From Streptomyces sp. Go-475 (lineage in GTDB: Bacteria > Actinomycetota > Actinomycetes > Streptomycetales > Streptomycetaceae): a stretch of 64,000 nt of DNA. A program made the translations under genes and the position numbers. Where the stretch lies: the NCBI RefSeq assembly GCF_003330845.1, contig NZ_CP026121.1, positions 1,612,001-1,676,000 of the forward strand. Reading direction: 5' to 3'. This document shows positions 32,319 through 41,034 of the stretch, in pieces. Under the pieces are notes generated by a model. The model had not been told where the DNA came from, made no database searches, and saw only the letters and a program-made list of their open reading frames with translations. Every line of letters begins with the position of its first letter. Position 1 is the first letter of the stretch.

Positions 32319-33323
32319 ATGCCCGCACGCCGCAAGGCAACCGCCGTCGCCGCCCTCGGCACGCTCCCGCTCGCCCTGACCGCGCTGGCCGCCCCGCCGG
32401 CGGTCGCGCACGGTTCGATGGGCGACCCGGTCAGCCGGGTCTCGCAGTGCTACGCCGAGGGCCCCGAGAGCCCGAAGTCGGCCGCGTGCGGGGCGGCGGT
32501 GGCGGCGGGCGGCACGCAGGCCCTCTACGACTGGAACGGCATCCGCATCGGCGACGCGGGCGGACGCCACCGGCAGCTCATACCCGACGGCAAGCTGTGC
32601 AGCGCGGGCAACGAGCAGTTCAAGGGGCTCGACCTGGCCCGCGCCGACTGGCCCGCGACCAGCGTGAAGAGCGGCTCCCACACCTTCAAGTACCGCGTGA
32701 CGGCCCCTCACAAGGGCACCTTCACGGTGTACCTCACCAAGCCCGGCTACGACCCGGCCCAGCCGCTCGCCTGGCACGACCTGGACCTGGAGCACCCGGT
32801 GGCGACGGCCACCGACCCGGCGGCCACGGGCGGTTTCTCCACCTTCTCCGGCCGCCTGCCCGAGCGCTCCGGCAAGCACCTGCTGTACGCGGTCTGGCAG
32901 CGCTCGGACAGCCCGGAGGCGTTCTACTCCTGCTCGGACGTCAGCTTCGGCGGGGGTGGCGGCGCGGCTCCGGCCGCCTCCGCTCCCACGGAGAAGCAGA
33001 TCGACGAGGGCAACGGCAGATCGACGATCGAGCACCACGGGCACGGCGACGACGACTCCCGGACCTCGGCGGAGCCGGCCGCGGCGGCCGAGGACACGCC
33101 GGACCGGCCGAAGGCCGCCGCCACACCCGGCCGGCCCGAGACCGCCGCCACGCCGAACCAGCCCGGGGCGGCCGGGGCCGGCGCGAACCTCGCCGAGACC
33201 GGCGGTGACGGCAGCACCCCGTACGTCGCGATCGGTGGCGCGGCCGCGCTGGCCCTCGGTGCGTCGGCCCTGTTCCTGTCGGCCCGGCGCCGGGCGGTGA
33301 GCGGCGGCCGCCACGGCCGCTGA
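32319..33323 (+). CDS. Cell-wall-anchored AA10 lytic polysaccharide monooxygenase
   Basis: The 334-aa protein has a signal peptide cut before H31 (AVA|HGSMGDP), which would become the N-terminal residue of the copper histidine brace. H131 in TAPHKGTF is the second ligand and F202 the likely axial residue. This is the AA10 family that oxidatively cleaves chitin or cellulose. After the catalytic domain comes an Ala/Pro/Thr linker, the sorting motif LAETG at 291-295, a hydrophobic helix and a basic tail (SARRRAVSGGRHGR). Those are sortase substrate features. So the enzyme is probably wall-linked instead of freely secreted. GAGGAG precedes the ATG. Confidence 0.9.
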   Translation: MPARRKATAVAALGTLPLALTALAAPPAVAHGSMGDPVSRVSQCYAEGPESPKSAACGAAVAAGGTQALYDWNGIRIGDAGGRHRQLIPDGKLCSAGNEQFKGLDLARADWPATSVKSGSHTFKYRVTAPHKGTFTVYLTKPGYDPAQPLAWHDLDLEHPVATATDPAATGGFSTFSGRLPERSGKHLLYAVWQRSDSPEAFYSCSDVSFGGGGGAAPAASAPTEKQIDEGNGRSTIEHHGHGDDDSRTSAEPAAAAEDTPDRPKAAATPGRPETAATPNQPGAAGAGANLAETGGDGSTPYVAIGGAAALALGASALFLSARRRAVSGGRHGR

Positions 33324-33342
33324 CCCGCGCCACCCTCAGGCT

Positions 33343-33379
33343 CGGGGCCTGTCCGGCGGCTCAGGCCGGACAGGCCCCG
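33343..33379. terminator. Bidirectional terminator between LPMO and lipase genes
   Basis: CGGGGCCTGTCCGGC (33343-33357) is perfectly complementary to GCCGGACAGGCCCCG (33365-33379), a 15-bp stem with a 7-nt loop, placed between two convergent stop codons. Confidence 0.82.
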
Positions 33380-33399
33380 AATCGCTTCCCTGACACGTG

Positions 33400-34260
33400 T
33401 CATTCGAACGCCGAGGCACAGGTGGTGGGCGTGGCCCGGCCCGGATCGAGCGCGTTGGCCACCTCGTGGAAGGCGATCCGGTCCAGCAGCCCGACGGCCA
33501 CGTGTTCCGACAGGTCGGCGGGGCAGAGGTCCTGGAGCAGCACGTTGCGCACGTCCGGCCCGCTCAGGTACTGGCTGCGCCAGGGTGTGACGACCTCGTC
33601 GTACTTGGTGGCGATGACGGTGTAGCGCACACCGGGCACGGTGTCGCCGCCGGTGTTGAGCTTCTTCAGGAAGTCGGAGCCGGCGACCTGGTCGGTGAGG
33701 GCGGGCGTGTTCTTCGACAGCAGGTCGGCGGCGCCCGGGAAGTAGGGCAGCAGGCGGGTGAAGCCGCCGAGGTCGGTGCCGTGGTTGGTGGGCGCGATGC
33801 CGACCAGGGCGTTCACCTTGGCGGCCCCGCCGAGGAACCGCAGGTACCAGCGGGGCATCATGCCGCCCTGCGAGTGTCCGACGAGGTCGGTCTCGGCGGC
33901 GCCGGTGGTGGCGAGCACCTTGTCGACGAAGTCCCTCAGCTGTGCGGCGGACTTCTCGACGGGGCCGAGGCCGTGGAAGAAGGGGACGCCTTCCAACTGG
34001 CCGTAGTCGAGGGAGAAGACGCAGTAGCCGCGGACCGTGAGATAGGGGGCGAGGCCCAGCCAGTTGTCGACGGAGTTCCCGAGGGTGCCGTGGACGAGGA
34101 CGACGGGGCGGGGGTGGGCGGCGGACGGCTTGCAGGAGTAGTCGTTCCAGCCGGAGTTCGGGGCGCCGGTGGCCTGCGCGGAGGTGGTGGGGACGGTGAC
34201 GGCCGCGGCGGTCAGCAGCAGCGCGGCCAGGGGTCTGAGCGCTCGTTTCCAGGGCAGCAT
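33400..34260 (-). CDS. Secreted alpha/beta-hydrolase lipase
   Basis: The 286-aa protein has a signal peptide (cleavage near SAQA, residue 30), an oxyanion-type VVLVHGTLGN segment, and the nucleophile elbow GHSQGG with S130. Likely catalytic partners are D in ATKYDEVVTPW and H in DLSEHVAV. It resembles Streptomyces extracellular triacylglycerol lipases of the LipA type. Cysteines in the mature part could form disulfides. It hydrolyses ester substrates outside the cell. It is convergent with the LPMO gene. Confidence 0.88.
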   Translation of the reverse strand: MLPWKRALRPLAALLLTAAAVTVPTTSAQATGAPNSGWNDYSCKPSAAHPRPVVLVHGTLGNSVDNWLGLAPYLTVRGYCVFSLDYGQLEGVPFFHGLGPVEKSAAQLRDFVDKVLATTGAAETDLVGHSQGGMMPRWYLRFLGGAAKVNALVGIAPTNHGTDLGGFTRLLPYFPGAADLLSKNTPALTDQVAGSDFLKKLNTGGDTVPGVRYTVIATKYDEVVTPWRSQYLSGPDVRNVLLQDLCPADLSEHVAVGLLDRIAFHEVANALDPGRATPTTCASAFE

Positions 34261-34431
34261 CGGGTGATCTCCTTGCGGCTCAAGGGGGGTGCGACGGCAC
34301 TACGCCCTGTGATCCGGATCACGAGGATGCTGTTCACTCGTCAAGTTACGAGCGGGTAGCCGAACTGGGAAGTTACGCGTCAGTAAAAACTTGCAGCGGT
34401 AACCTACGTCGGGACCTCGCCCGACGCCCCA

Positions 34432-34878
34432 TCACCAGGCGGGTCGTAGGGGCCCGGCGGGGGCGATCCGCAGCAACTGCTCACCCAGCGCCCGCACTTC
34501 CCGCTCCCCCAGAACGGCGCTCCACTCCCGCACAGCCTCCGCGGCCGCCTCCTCCGCCGCCCGCGCGCAGTCCCACCCCCGCACGGTCAGCACGATCAGC
34601 CGCGCCCGGGCGTCCTCGGGATGCGGCCGCCGCTCGACGTACCCCTTGCGGACCATCTCGTCGACGAGCTGACTGGCGGCCTGCTTGGTCACTCCGAGGT
34701 GGACGGCCAGGTCGGTGACCGTCGCGCCGTCCGGGGCGAGCCGGGCGAAGGCGAAGCCGTGCGCGGGCCGCAGCCCTTCGAAACCGCGGGCGACGACGCC
34801 CTCGTGGATGCGCTGCGTGAGCCCGCCGGCGGCGGCGAGCAGGGCGGCGGACAGGGCCATGGCCTCGGAGTTGTGCAC
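34432..34878 (-). CDS. MarR-family regulator
   Basis: The 148-aa protein carries the MarR winged helix (about residues 30-110: LAPDGATVTDLAVHLGVTKQAASQLVDEMVRKGYVERRPHPEDARARLIVLT) flanked by dimerisation helices. It starts at a GTG, 80 bp from the divergent cupin gene. Two identical-type palindromes (CTTGAC-N6-GTCAAG) lie in the gap, so autoregulation and control of the cupin gene are likely. The ligand is unknown. Confidence 0.9.
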   Translation of the reverse strand: MHNSEAMALSAALLAAAGGLTQRIHEGVVARGFEGLRPAHGFAFARLAPDGATVTDLAVHLGVTKQAASQLVDEMVRKGYVERRPHPEDARARLIVLTVRGWDCARAAEEAAAEAVREWSAVLGEREVRALGEQLLRIAPAGPLRPAW

Positions 34879-34895
34879 GCGTGCATTGAAACACC

Positions 34896-34934
34896 CTTGA
34901 CGTGATGGTCAAGCAGCTTGACCATACAGTCAAG
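34896..34934. promoter_or_regulatory. Twin MarR operators between marR and cupin genes
   Basis: CTTGAC-GTGATG-GTCAAG (34896-34913) and CTTGAC-CATACA-GTCAAG (34917-34934) are two perfect 6-bp-arm palindromes with 6-bp spacers. Their centres are 21 bp apart, two helical turns. A further CTTGAC half-site follows near 34939. They overlap the only possible promoter space for both genes. Confidence 0.75.
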
Positions 34935-34958
34935 CTACTTGACCACTTGGAGGCCGTC

Positions 34959-35333
34959 ATGCCCGTCGTCCGCTCGTCCGAAGCCGTCACCCACGAGATC
35001 CACGGCGCCCGTTTCGTCTCGTACGCCACGCCCCGCAGCGGCAGCGAGGAGCTGTGCGCCTGGCGCGGTGAGATCCCCGCCGGGCTCAAGGCGCCGGCGC
35101 ACACCGTCAGCCGGGAGGAGATCTTCCATCTGCTCGACGGCGAGCTGCTCATCACCCTCGACGGCCGCACCGAGCGGATCGCGGCGGGCGACACCGTGAT
35201 CATCAACTCCGGTGCCACCCTGACCGTCGAGAACCCCACCGACCGGACCGCGTACTCCTGGGTGACCACCTCCGTGGGCCTGGAGGCACGGCTCGCCGAC
35301 GGCACGCGCATCGCGCCGCCGTGGGCCAACTGA
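34959..35333 (+). CDS. Cupin-domain protein
   Basis: The 124-aa protein starts at an ATG with GGAGG six bases upstream. A single cupin barrel spans about residues 30-100: KAPAHTVSREEIFHLLDGELLITLDGRTERIAAGDTVIINSGATLTVENP. It keeps H, E and H positions (HTVSREEIFH) that can hold a metal. Small single-domain cupins of this type are often detoxifying or sensor-linked proteins. It is under the divergent MarR regulator. The reaction is unknown. Confidence 0.85.
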   Translation: MPVVRSSEAVTHEIHGARFVSYATPRSGSEELCAWRGEIPAGLKAPAHTVSREEIFHLLDGELLITLDGRTERIAAGDTVIINSGATLTVENPTDRTAYSWVTTSVGLEARLADGTRIAPPWAN

Positions 35334-35349
35334 CGTCACGCGGAAGGAT

Positions 35350-36333
35350 CTACGCCGCCAGTCCCCCTAGTCCCCCGGGCATCACCGCCCGGGGTCCGAA
35401 CTTCGCTCGCGCGCGGTCCGCGACCTCCTCGATGCGGCGGACCTTCTCGTCCACGGGGTCGAACGTCAACTGGTGGGAGGCCTGGTCGGCGGGGTCGAGC
35501 CCCTCGGCGCGCAGGGCGATCGCGCGGACCCGGGCGCGCTGCAGGCCGAGCGCCTCGTACATGCCGTAGACGGCCCTGGTCAGCGCCGGCGAGTGCGCGG
35601 TCGGTTCGGTCAGCGTGCGGCTGCGGGTGGTGGCGGACCGGTCGGCGTAGCGCACGGTGAGGGTGAGCGTGCGGCAGACCTTGTCCAGGGCGCGCAGCCG
35701 GGCGCCGATCTCCTCGGCGGCCGAGAGCAGTGCCCGCCGGTGCCGGTCCGGGTCCAGTTCGTCGCGCTCGAAGGGGCGTTCCGTGGCGAGGGAGCGCGAG
35801 ACGGCGTTCGGCACGACCCGGCCCCGGTCGACGCCGTTCGCCTTCTCGTGCAGTTCGCGGCCGGCCTTCGCGCCGACCAGCCGCTGCAGCGTGGACAGCG
35901 GCGCGGCGGCGACCAGGCCGAGGGTGTCGAGGCCGTACTCGCCCAGTGTCCGGGCGGTCGCGGCGCCCACTCCGGGCAGCACGGCGACGGGTTTGTCCGC
36001 GAGGAACTCCGCGATGGCGTCCCGCTCCTCGGGCACCGCGCACGTCACCCCGGGCACGGCGTCGCGCAGCGCCACGCGCGCCAGCATCGGCCCGGGCCCG
36101 GCACCGATCAGGCAGTCGACGCCGTGCAGCGCGAGCGACCGCACCCGGATCACCGAGGCCAGTTCGACGGCGTCCCGGCCGAAGTACCGCTCGGCGCCCC
36201 GCAGGTCGGCCAGCGCCCCGTCGGGTGGCAGGGCCTGGACGACGGGCGTGAACTCCTCCAGCATCCCGAGCAGTCGGGGCAGGTCGGCCTCGCGGGCCGG
36301 CGGCAGCTGGAAACGTACGCAGAGGATGGTCAT
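35350..36333 (-). CDS. imuB: ImuB-like catalytically inactive Y-family polymerase homologue
   Basis: The 327-aa protein is a diverged Y-family (DinB/UmuC) polymerase. The N-terminal catalytic Asp position reads MTILCVRFQLPP, and the SxDE block reads PPDGALADLRGAERYFG, so neither metal-binding acid is present. The helix-hairpin-helix thumb (VAVLPGVGAATARTLGEYGLDTLG) and little finger (ERPFERDELDPDRHRRALLSAAEEIG) remain. This matches ImuB, which bridges DnaE2 to the sliding clamp during mutagenic repair. Its ATG overlaps the dnaE2 stop (ATGA), so both are made together. No ImuA' gene is adjacent. Confidence 0.85.
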   Translation of the reverse strand: MTILCVRFQLPPAREADLPRLLGMLEEFTPVVQALPPDGALADLRGAERYFGRDAVELASVIRVRSLALHGVDCLIGAGPGPMLARVALRDAVPGVTCAVPEERDAIAEFLADKPVAVLPGVGAATARTLGEYGLDTLGLVAAAPLSTLQRLVGAKAGRELHEKANGVDRGRVVPNAVSRSLATERPFERDELDPDRHRRALLSAAEEIGARLRALDKVCRTLTLTVRYADRSATTRSRTLTEPTAHSPALTRAVYGMYEALGLQRARVRAIALRAEGLDPADQASHQLTFDPVDEKVRRIEEVADRARAKFGPRAVMPGGLGGLAA

Positions 36334-39300
36334 CCCGCACTCCCCGGACTCTGGTGCCACAACTTTCTTCCCACCGCGGGCCCTTCGCCCGCGGGACGCA
36401 GATCGGCCCAGGGGTGCATCTCGTACCCCGTGGGCATGCGGATCTTCCGCTGCTCCATCGGATCCCGGGCCGCGGAGCCCGCCGGCGCGGGCGCTCCCTC
36501 GGAGCCGGCGAGCCGCCGGCGCGCGGCCCCCTCACCGCCGTCACCGGAATCACCGGAGCCACCGGCCCCGGCCAGCCGGGCCGCGACGCCCTCCAGCCCC
36601 TCCTCCCGGCGCACCTCCAGCAGTTCCGCGAGGTTCCAGGCGGCGGATCCCACCACGCTGAGGCTGCGCGGGCCCCGGCGCTGCACCACCCCGCGCACCA
36701 GCAGCAGCCAGGAGTGGAAGACGGTGTGGGCGCAGGCGTCGTGGGAGTCGTCGAAGAAGGCGAGGTCGACCAGGCCCGTGCCGTCGTCCAGGGTGGAGAA
36801 GATGACCCGCTTGCCGGACCGGATCGGCGGCGTCTGGGTGGCCGCCTTGGCACCCGCGACCAGCACCGCCTCCCCGTGCCGGGCCTCGCGCAGCCGCCGC
36901 GCCGACACCACGCCCAGCTCGTCGAGGAACTGCCGGTGGTCGTCCATCAGGTTGCGCGAGGCGTCCATGGACAGCACACCCAGCTCGGCACTGAGCCGCT
37001 CCGCCGAGGTGAGGTCGGGCAGCCCGGCCGGTGCGGTCTTACGCCCGCCGGCCAACGGGAGCTGGCCGCCGCCCGCGCCGCGCGCGCCCCGGTGCAGCTC
37101 GGTCAGATGCAGTTGCAGATCACGGCGGTTGGCGCCGAACGCGTCCAGCGCTCCCACCTGCGCGAGCCGCTGGGCCAGCGGACGGCTGGGCCGGCCCCGC
37201 TCCCAGAAGTCGACCAGCGAGGCGTACGGCTGCCCCTCGGCGATCCGCGCCGCCTCGGCCTCGCTGATGCCGTGCACATCGGAGAGCGCCAGCCGCAGCC
37301 CCCACTTACCGGACACCAGTTCGATACGGTGTGCGACTCCCGACTTGTTCACGTCCAACGGCAGCACCGGCACCCCGCGCCGCCGCGCGTCCGCCAGCAG
37401 CAGCCGCTTCGGGTACATGCCGGGGTCGTGCGTGAGCAACCCGGCGTAGAAGGCGGCGGGGTGATGCGCTTTCAGCCACGCCGACTGGTACGTCGGCACG
37501 GCGAAGGCGACCGCGTGCGCCTTGCAGAAGCCGTACGACCCGAAGGCCTCGACGATCTCCCAGGTCCGCTGAATCGTTTCCGCGTCATAGCCGTTCGCCG
37601 CCGCGTGCTGCGCGAACCACACCTTGATCCGCCCCTGCGACTCCGGGTCGGACAGCCCGCGCCGCACCCGGTCGGCCTCACCGCGCCCGCAGCCGGTCAT
37701 GATGTCGACGATGTCGATGATCTGCTCGTGGAAGACGACGACCCCGTACGTCTCCTTCAGCGGCTCTTCCAGGTCCGGGTGCGGATAGCGGATCGGCGCC
37801 CGCCCGTGCCGGGCCTCGATGAACGGCCGCACCATGTCGGCGGCGACCGGCCCGGGCCGGAACAGCGAGATGTCGACGACGAGATCGTGGAAGGTGCCCG
37901 GCTGGAGCCGTCCGACCAGGTCACGCTGCCCGGGCGACTCGATCTGGAAGCAGCCGAGCGTCTCGGTGGACCGGATCAGCCGGTAGGTCTCCGGATCCCC
38001 CGGCGGCAGGGCGTCCAGGTCGACCCTCTCGCCCGTCACCCGCTCCACTTCCCCCACCGCGTGCGCCATGGCCGACTGCATCCGCACCCCGAGCACGTCC
38101 AGCTTCAGCAGCCCGAGGTCCTCGACGTCGTCCTTGTCGAACTGCGACATCGGAAAGCCCTCGCCGCTGGTCGGCATGACCGGCGTACGCGCCAGCAGGG
38201 AGGCGTCGGACAGCAGCACCCCGCACGGGTGCATGGCCACCCCACGCGGCAGCGCGTCCAGCGCCTCGACCAGCTCCCACAGCCTCCCGTACTTCTCCTT
38301 CTCCCCCGCCAGCGCACGCAGTTCGGGCAGTTCCTCCAGCGCCGCGCGGGCGTCCCGCGCCCGGATATGGGGAAAGGACTTGGCGACCCGGTCGATCTCG
38401 GCCGGGTCCATGGACAGGGCGGCCCCCACGTCCCGGATGGCGTGCCGCACGCGATACGTCTCCGGCATCGCGACCGTCGCGACCCGCTCGGTGCCGAACC
38501 GGTCGATGATCGCGCGGTAGACCTCCAGCCGGCGCGCGGACTCCACGTCGATGTCGATGTCGGGCAGCACCACCCGCTCCTTGGACAGGAACCGCTCCAT
38601 CAGCAGCCGGTGCTCGATCGGGTCGGCGTGCGCAATGCCGAGCAGATGGTTGACGAGCGACCCCGCCCCGGACCCCCGGGCGGCGACCCGGATCCCCATC
38701 TCCCGTACGTCGTCGACCACTTGGGCCACGGTCAAAAAGTAGGAAGCGAAGCCGTGGTGGGCGATGATGTCCAGCTCATGGTGCATCCGCTCCCAGTACT
38801 CCCGCCGCCGGTCGTACCCGCGCAGCACCATTCCCGCCGCCGCCCGTGAGGCCAGCGTCCGCTGGGCGGTACGGCGCCCGGCACCGACCAGATGCGGCTC
38901 GGGGAAGTGGACGGTCCCGATCCCGAGATCGTCCTCGGGGTCGACCAGGCACGCGGCGGCCGTGGCCTCGGTCTGCTCCACCAGCCGGTGGGCGGTGTCC
39001 CGCCGGAACCCCGCGGCCTCCACGATCCGCTCGGCGGCCTGCACCATGGCACCCGGGCCCTTGAGCCAGGCCTCTCCGGAGTCCAGCTCCTTGGTCGGGT
39101 CGATGGGCACCAGGCGCCGGGCGGCGTCCAGCACGTCGGCGACCGGCCCCAGCCCGGAGTCGGCGTACCGCACGGCGTTGGTGAGCACGGGCCGGATCCG
39201 CTGCTCGGCGGCGAACCCGACGGTACGGGCGGCCAGCCGCAGCGACCCGGGCCCGGTGCCTTTGCGGCCGTGCCAGACGGCCTCCAGCCGCAGGTCGTCG

Positions 39301-39827
39301 CCGTAGACCTCCCGCCAGGGCACGAGCAGCCGCGCCGCCCGGTCGGGACGCCCCGCGGCCAGGGCGCGCCCGACGTCCGAGTCCGGTCCGAGCAGCACGG
39401 TCAGCCCCTCGGCATGGTTGCGGTCCCACGGCAGCAGGGGCGTTCCCTCCCCCTCGTGGGCGGCCGAGACGAGCCGGCACAGCCCCGCCCACCCCCGGGC
39501 CCCGTCCCGGGCGAGGAAGATCACCCGGGGAGCCGACTCATCGACGAAGGCGCCGCCGCGCACCGGGGTCCGGCGCCGCCCCTGCCGCCCGGCCGCGCCC
39601 GGAGGCTCCGCTGCCGCCACGGCCAGGTCCGCCCCGAACAGCGGACGGACCCCCGCCTTCCCGCAGGCCTTCGCGAACCGGACGGCCCCGGCGAGCGTGT
39701 CGCGGTCGGTGAGGGCCAGGGCGTCCATGCCCCGCTCGGAGGCACGTTCGGCCAGCCGCTCCGGGTGCGAGGCTCCATAGCGCAACGAGAACCCGGAGAC
39801 GGTGTGCAGATGCGTGAAGCCCGGCAC
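36330..39827 (-). CDS. dnaE2: Error-prone DNA polymerase III alpha subunit DnaE2
   Basis: The 1165-aa protein starts with the PHP domain (GFTHLHTVSGFSLRYGASHPERLAERA) and carries the polymerase core with PDIDID at about residues 422-427 as catalytic acids. A C-terminal OB fold follows (EAVLVAGAKAATQTPPIRSGKRVIFSTLDDGTGLVDLAFF). DnaE2 copies damaged DNA and drives SOS mutagenesis. I chose the GTG at 39827: GGGAGG lies 5 bases upstream, and the LexA-like box then falls 35-50 bp upstream, where an operator belongs. A longer start at 39869 would overlap that box. It is coupled to the ImuB-like gene. Confidence 0.95.
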   Translation of the reverse strand: MPGFTHLHTVSGFSLRYGASHPERLAERASERGMDALALTDRDTLAGAVRFAKACGKAGVRPLFGADLAVAAAEPPGAAGRQGRRRTPVRGGAFVDESAPRVIFLARDGARGWAGLCRLVSAAHEGEGTPLLPWDRNHAEGLTVLLGPDSDVGRALAAGRPDRAARLLVPWREVYGDDLRLEAVWHGRKGTGPGSLRLAARTVGFAAEQRIRPVLTNAVRYADSGLGPVADVLDAARRLVPIDPTKELDSGEAWLKGPGAMVQAAERIVEAAGFRRDTAHRLVEQTEATAAACLVDPEDDLGIGTVHFPEPHLVGAGRRTAQRTLASRAAAGMVLRGYDRRREYWERMHHELDIIAHHGFASYFLTVAQVVDDVREMGIRVAARGSGAGSLVNHLLGIAHADPIEHRLLMERFLSKERVVLPDIDIDVESARRLEVYRAIIDRFGTERVATVAMPETYRVRHAIRDVGAALSMDPAEIDRVAKSFPHIRARDARAALEELPELRALAGEKEKYGRLWELVEALDALPRGVAMHPCGVLLSDASLLARTPVMPTSGEGFPMSQFDKDDVEDLGLLKLDVLGVRMQSAMAHAVGEVERVTGERVDLDALPPGDPETYRLIRSTETLGCFQIESPGQRDLVGRLQPGTFHDLVVDISLFRPGPVAADMVRPFIEARHGRAPIRYPHPDLEEPLKETYGVVVFHEQIIDIVDIMTGCGRGEADRVRRGLSDPESQGRIKVWFAQHAAANGYDAETIQRTWEIVEAFGSYGFCKAHAVAFAVPTYQSAWLKAHHPAAFYAGLLTHDPGMYPKRLLLADARRRGVPVLPLDVNKSGVAHRIELVSGKWGLRLALSDVHGISEAEAARIAEGQPYASLVDFWERGRPSRPLAQRLAQVGALDAFGANRRDLQLHLTELHRGARGAGGGQLPLAGGRKTAPAGLPDLTSAERLSAELGVLSMDASRNLMDDHRQFLDELGVVSARRLREARHGEAVLVAGAKAATQTPPIRSGKRVIFSTLDDGTGLVDLAFFDDSHDACAHTVFHSWLLLVRGVVQRRGPRSLSVVGSAAWNLAELLEVRREEGLEGVAARLAGAGGSGDSGDGGEGAARRRLAGSEGAPAPAGSAARDPMEQRKIRMPTGYEMHPWADLRPAGEGPAVGRKLWHQSPGSAG

Positions 39828-39861
39828 ACGCACCTCCCGCACTCGTGAACCACACCGGCTC

Positions 39862-39877
39862 TCGAACATCTGTTCCC
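39862..39877. promoter_or_regulatory. LexA-like SOS box upstream of dnaE2
   Basis: TCGAAC-ATCT-GTTCCC matches the actinobacterial LexA consensus TCGAAC-N4-GTTCGA with a perfect left half and four of six bases in the right half. It lies 35 to 50 bp upstream of the chosen dnaE2 start. Confidence 0.65.
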
Positions 39878-39981
39878 AGCTACCTCACCCCCACCATACC
39901 CCCATCCTCGAATGTATGTGCGACATCCGTTCGGCCCCGCCCCACCTGCGGAAACACCGCGCACCCCCCGACCGTGGAGGC

Positions 39982-40980
39982 ATGCCGCACCGCTCGTTCC
40001 TCGCCGAGGTGAGAGACGCCGTCACCCCCCGGGCCACCCTGCTCATCCTCGGCGTGATCGCGCTCCAGCTGCTCTTCATCGCCTCCTACGTAGGCGCCCT
40101 GCACGACCCGAAGCCCAGGGACGTGCCCTTCGGCGTGGTCGCCCCGCAGGACGCGTCCGCCCAGGCGGTGCACCGGCTGGAACGCCTCCCGGGCTCCCCC
40201 CTGGACCCCCGCGCCCTGCCGGACGAGGCCACGGCCCGCAACCAGATCATGACCCGCGACATCGACGCCGCCCTGGTCATCGACCCCACCGCCGCCACCG
40301 ACACCCTCCTGGTCGCCTCCGGCGGCGGCAGGGTCCTGTCCACCACCCTGACGAGCCTGGTCACCACCCTGGAGAGGTCGGAGAAACGCACCCTCCGAAC
40401 GGTGGACGTGGTCCCGTCAGCCGCCCACGACCCCAACGGCCTGTCGTCCTTCTACCTGGTGATCGGCTGGAGTGTGGGCGGCTACCTGGGCGCCGCGGCC
40501 CTGGCCATCAGCGCCGGGGCAAAGCCCGCCGACCCCACCCGCGCCGCGATCCGCCTGGCGGTGCTGGCCCTGGTCGCGATCGTCGGCGGCCTGGGCGGTG
40601 CCCTCATCGCCGGCCCGGTCCTGGACGCCGTCCCCGGCAGCACAGCGGCCCTCTGGGGCCTGGGCACCCTGATCATCTTCGCCGTGGGCGCGGCCACCCT
40701 CGCCCTCCAGGGCCTCTTCGGCACGATCGGCATCGGCCTGGTCATCCTGCTGGTGGTCATCCTCGGCAACCCCAGCGCGGGCGGCGCCCTGCCCCCACCC
40801 CTCCTCCCACCCTTCTGGAAGGCGATCGGCCCCGCCCTGCCCCCGGGCGCCGGCACCTGGGCAACACGCTCGATCGCCTACTTCGACACCAACGCGATGA
40901 CCGGCCCCCTCCTGGTACTGGCGGCATGGGCACTGGCGGGCACGGCCATCACACTGGCGGCGGCGCGCCGCAAGACCTGA
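39982..40980 (+). CDS. ABC-2/YhgE-like integral membrane protein
   Basis: The 332-aa protein has one N-terminal transmembrane helix (residues about 18-38) and an extracytoplasmic domain (about 40-155: FGVVAPQDASAQAVHRLERLPGSPLDPRALPDEATARNQIMTRDIDAALVID). A membrane bundle of five or six helices follows, with PPFWKAIGPALPPGAGTWATRSIAYF between the last ones. This is the YhgE/Pip-DUF3533 layout related to ABC-2 exporter permeases and phage-infection proteins. No ATPase is adjacent. GGAGG sits unusually close to the ATG. It is convergent with the streptogrisin gene, across a strong terminator. Confidence 0.78.
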   Translation: MPHRSFLAEVRDAVTPRATLLILGVIALQLLFIASYVGALHDPKPRDVPFGVVAPQDASAQAVHRLERLPGSPLDPRALPDEATARNQIMTRDIDAALVIDPTAATDTLLVASGGGRVLSTTLTSLVTTLERSEKRTLRTVDVVPSAAHDPNGLSSFYLVIGWSVGGYLGAAALAISAGAKPADPTRAAIRLAVLALVAIVGGLGGALIAGPVLDAVPGSTAALWGLGTLIIFAVGAATLALQGLFGTIGIGLVILLVVILGNPSAGGALPPPLLPPFWKAIGPALPPGAGTWATRSIAYFDTNAMTGPLLVLAAWALAGTAITLAAARRKT

Positions 40981-40990
40981 ACACAGAAGA

Positions 40991-41020
40991 AGGCCCCGCC
41001 CCTCACAAGGGGCGGGGCCT
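40991..41020. terminator. Bidirectional terminator
   Basis: AGGCCCCGCCCCT (40991-41003) is perfectly complementary to AGGGGCGGGGCCT (41008-41020) with a 4-nt CACA loop. It lies 10 bp after the membrane-protein stop and 14 bp before the convergent streptogrisin stop. Confidence 0.85.
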
Positions 41021-41034
41021 CACGAAACCGTGCG

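Noticed and set aside
36354..38849. 831-codon plus-strand frame opposite dnaE2
   Set aside because: Antisense shadow produced by high third-position GC; no domains.
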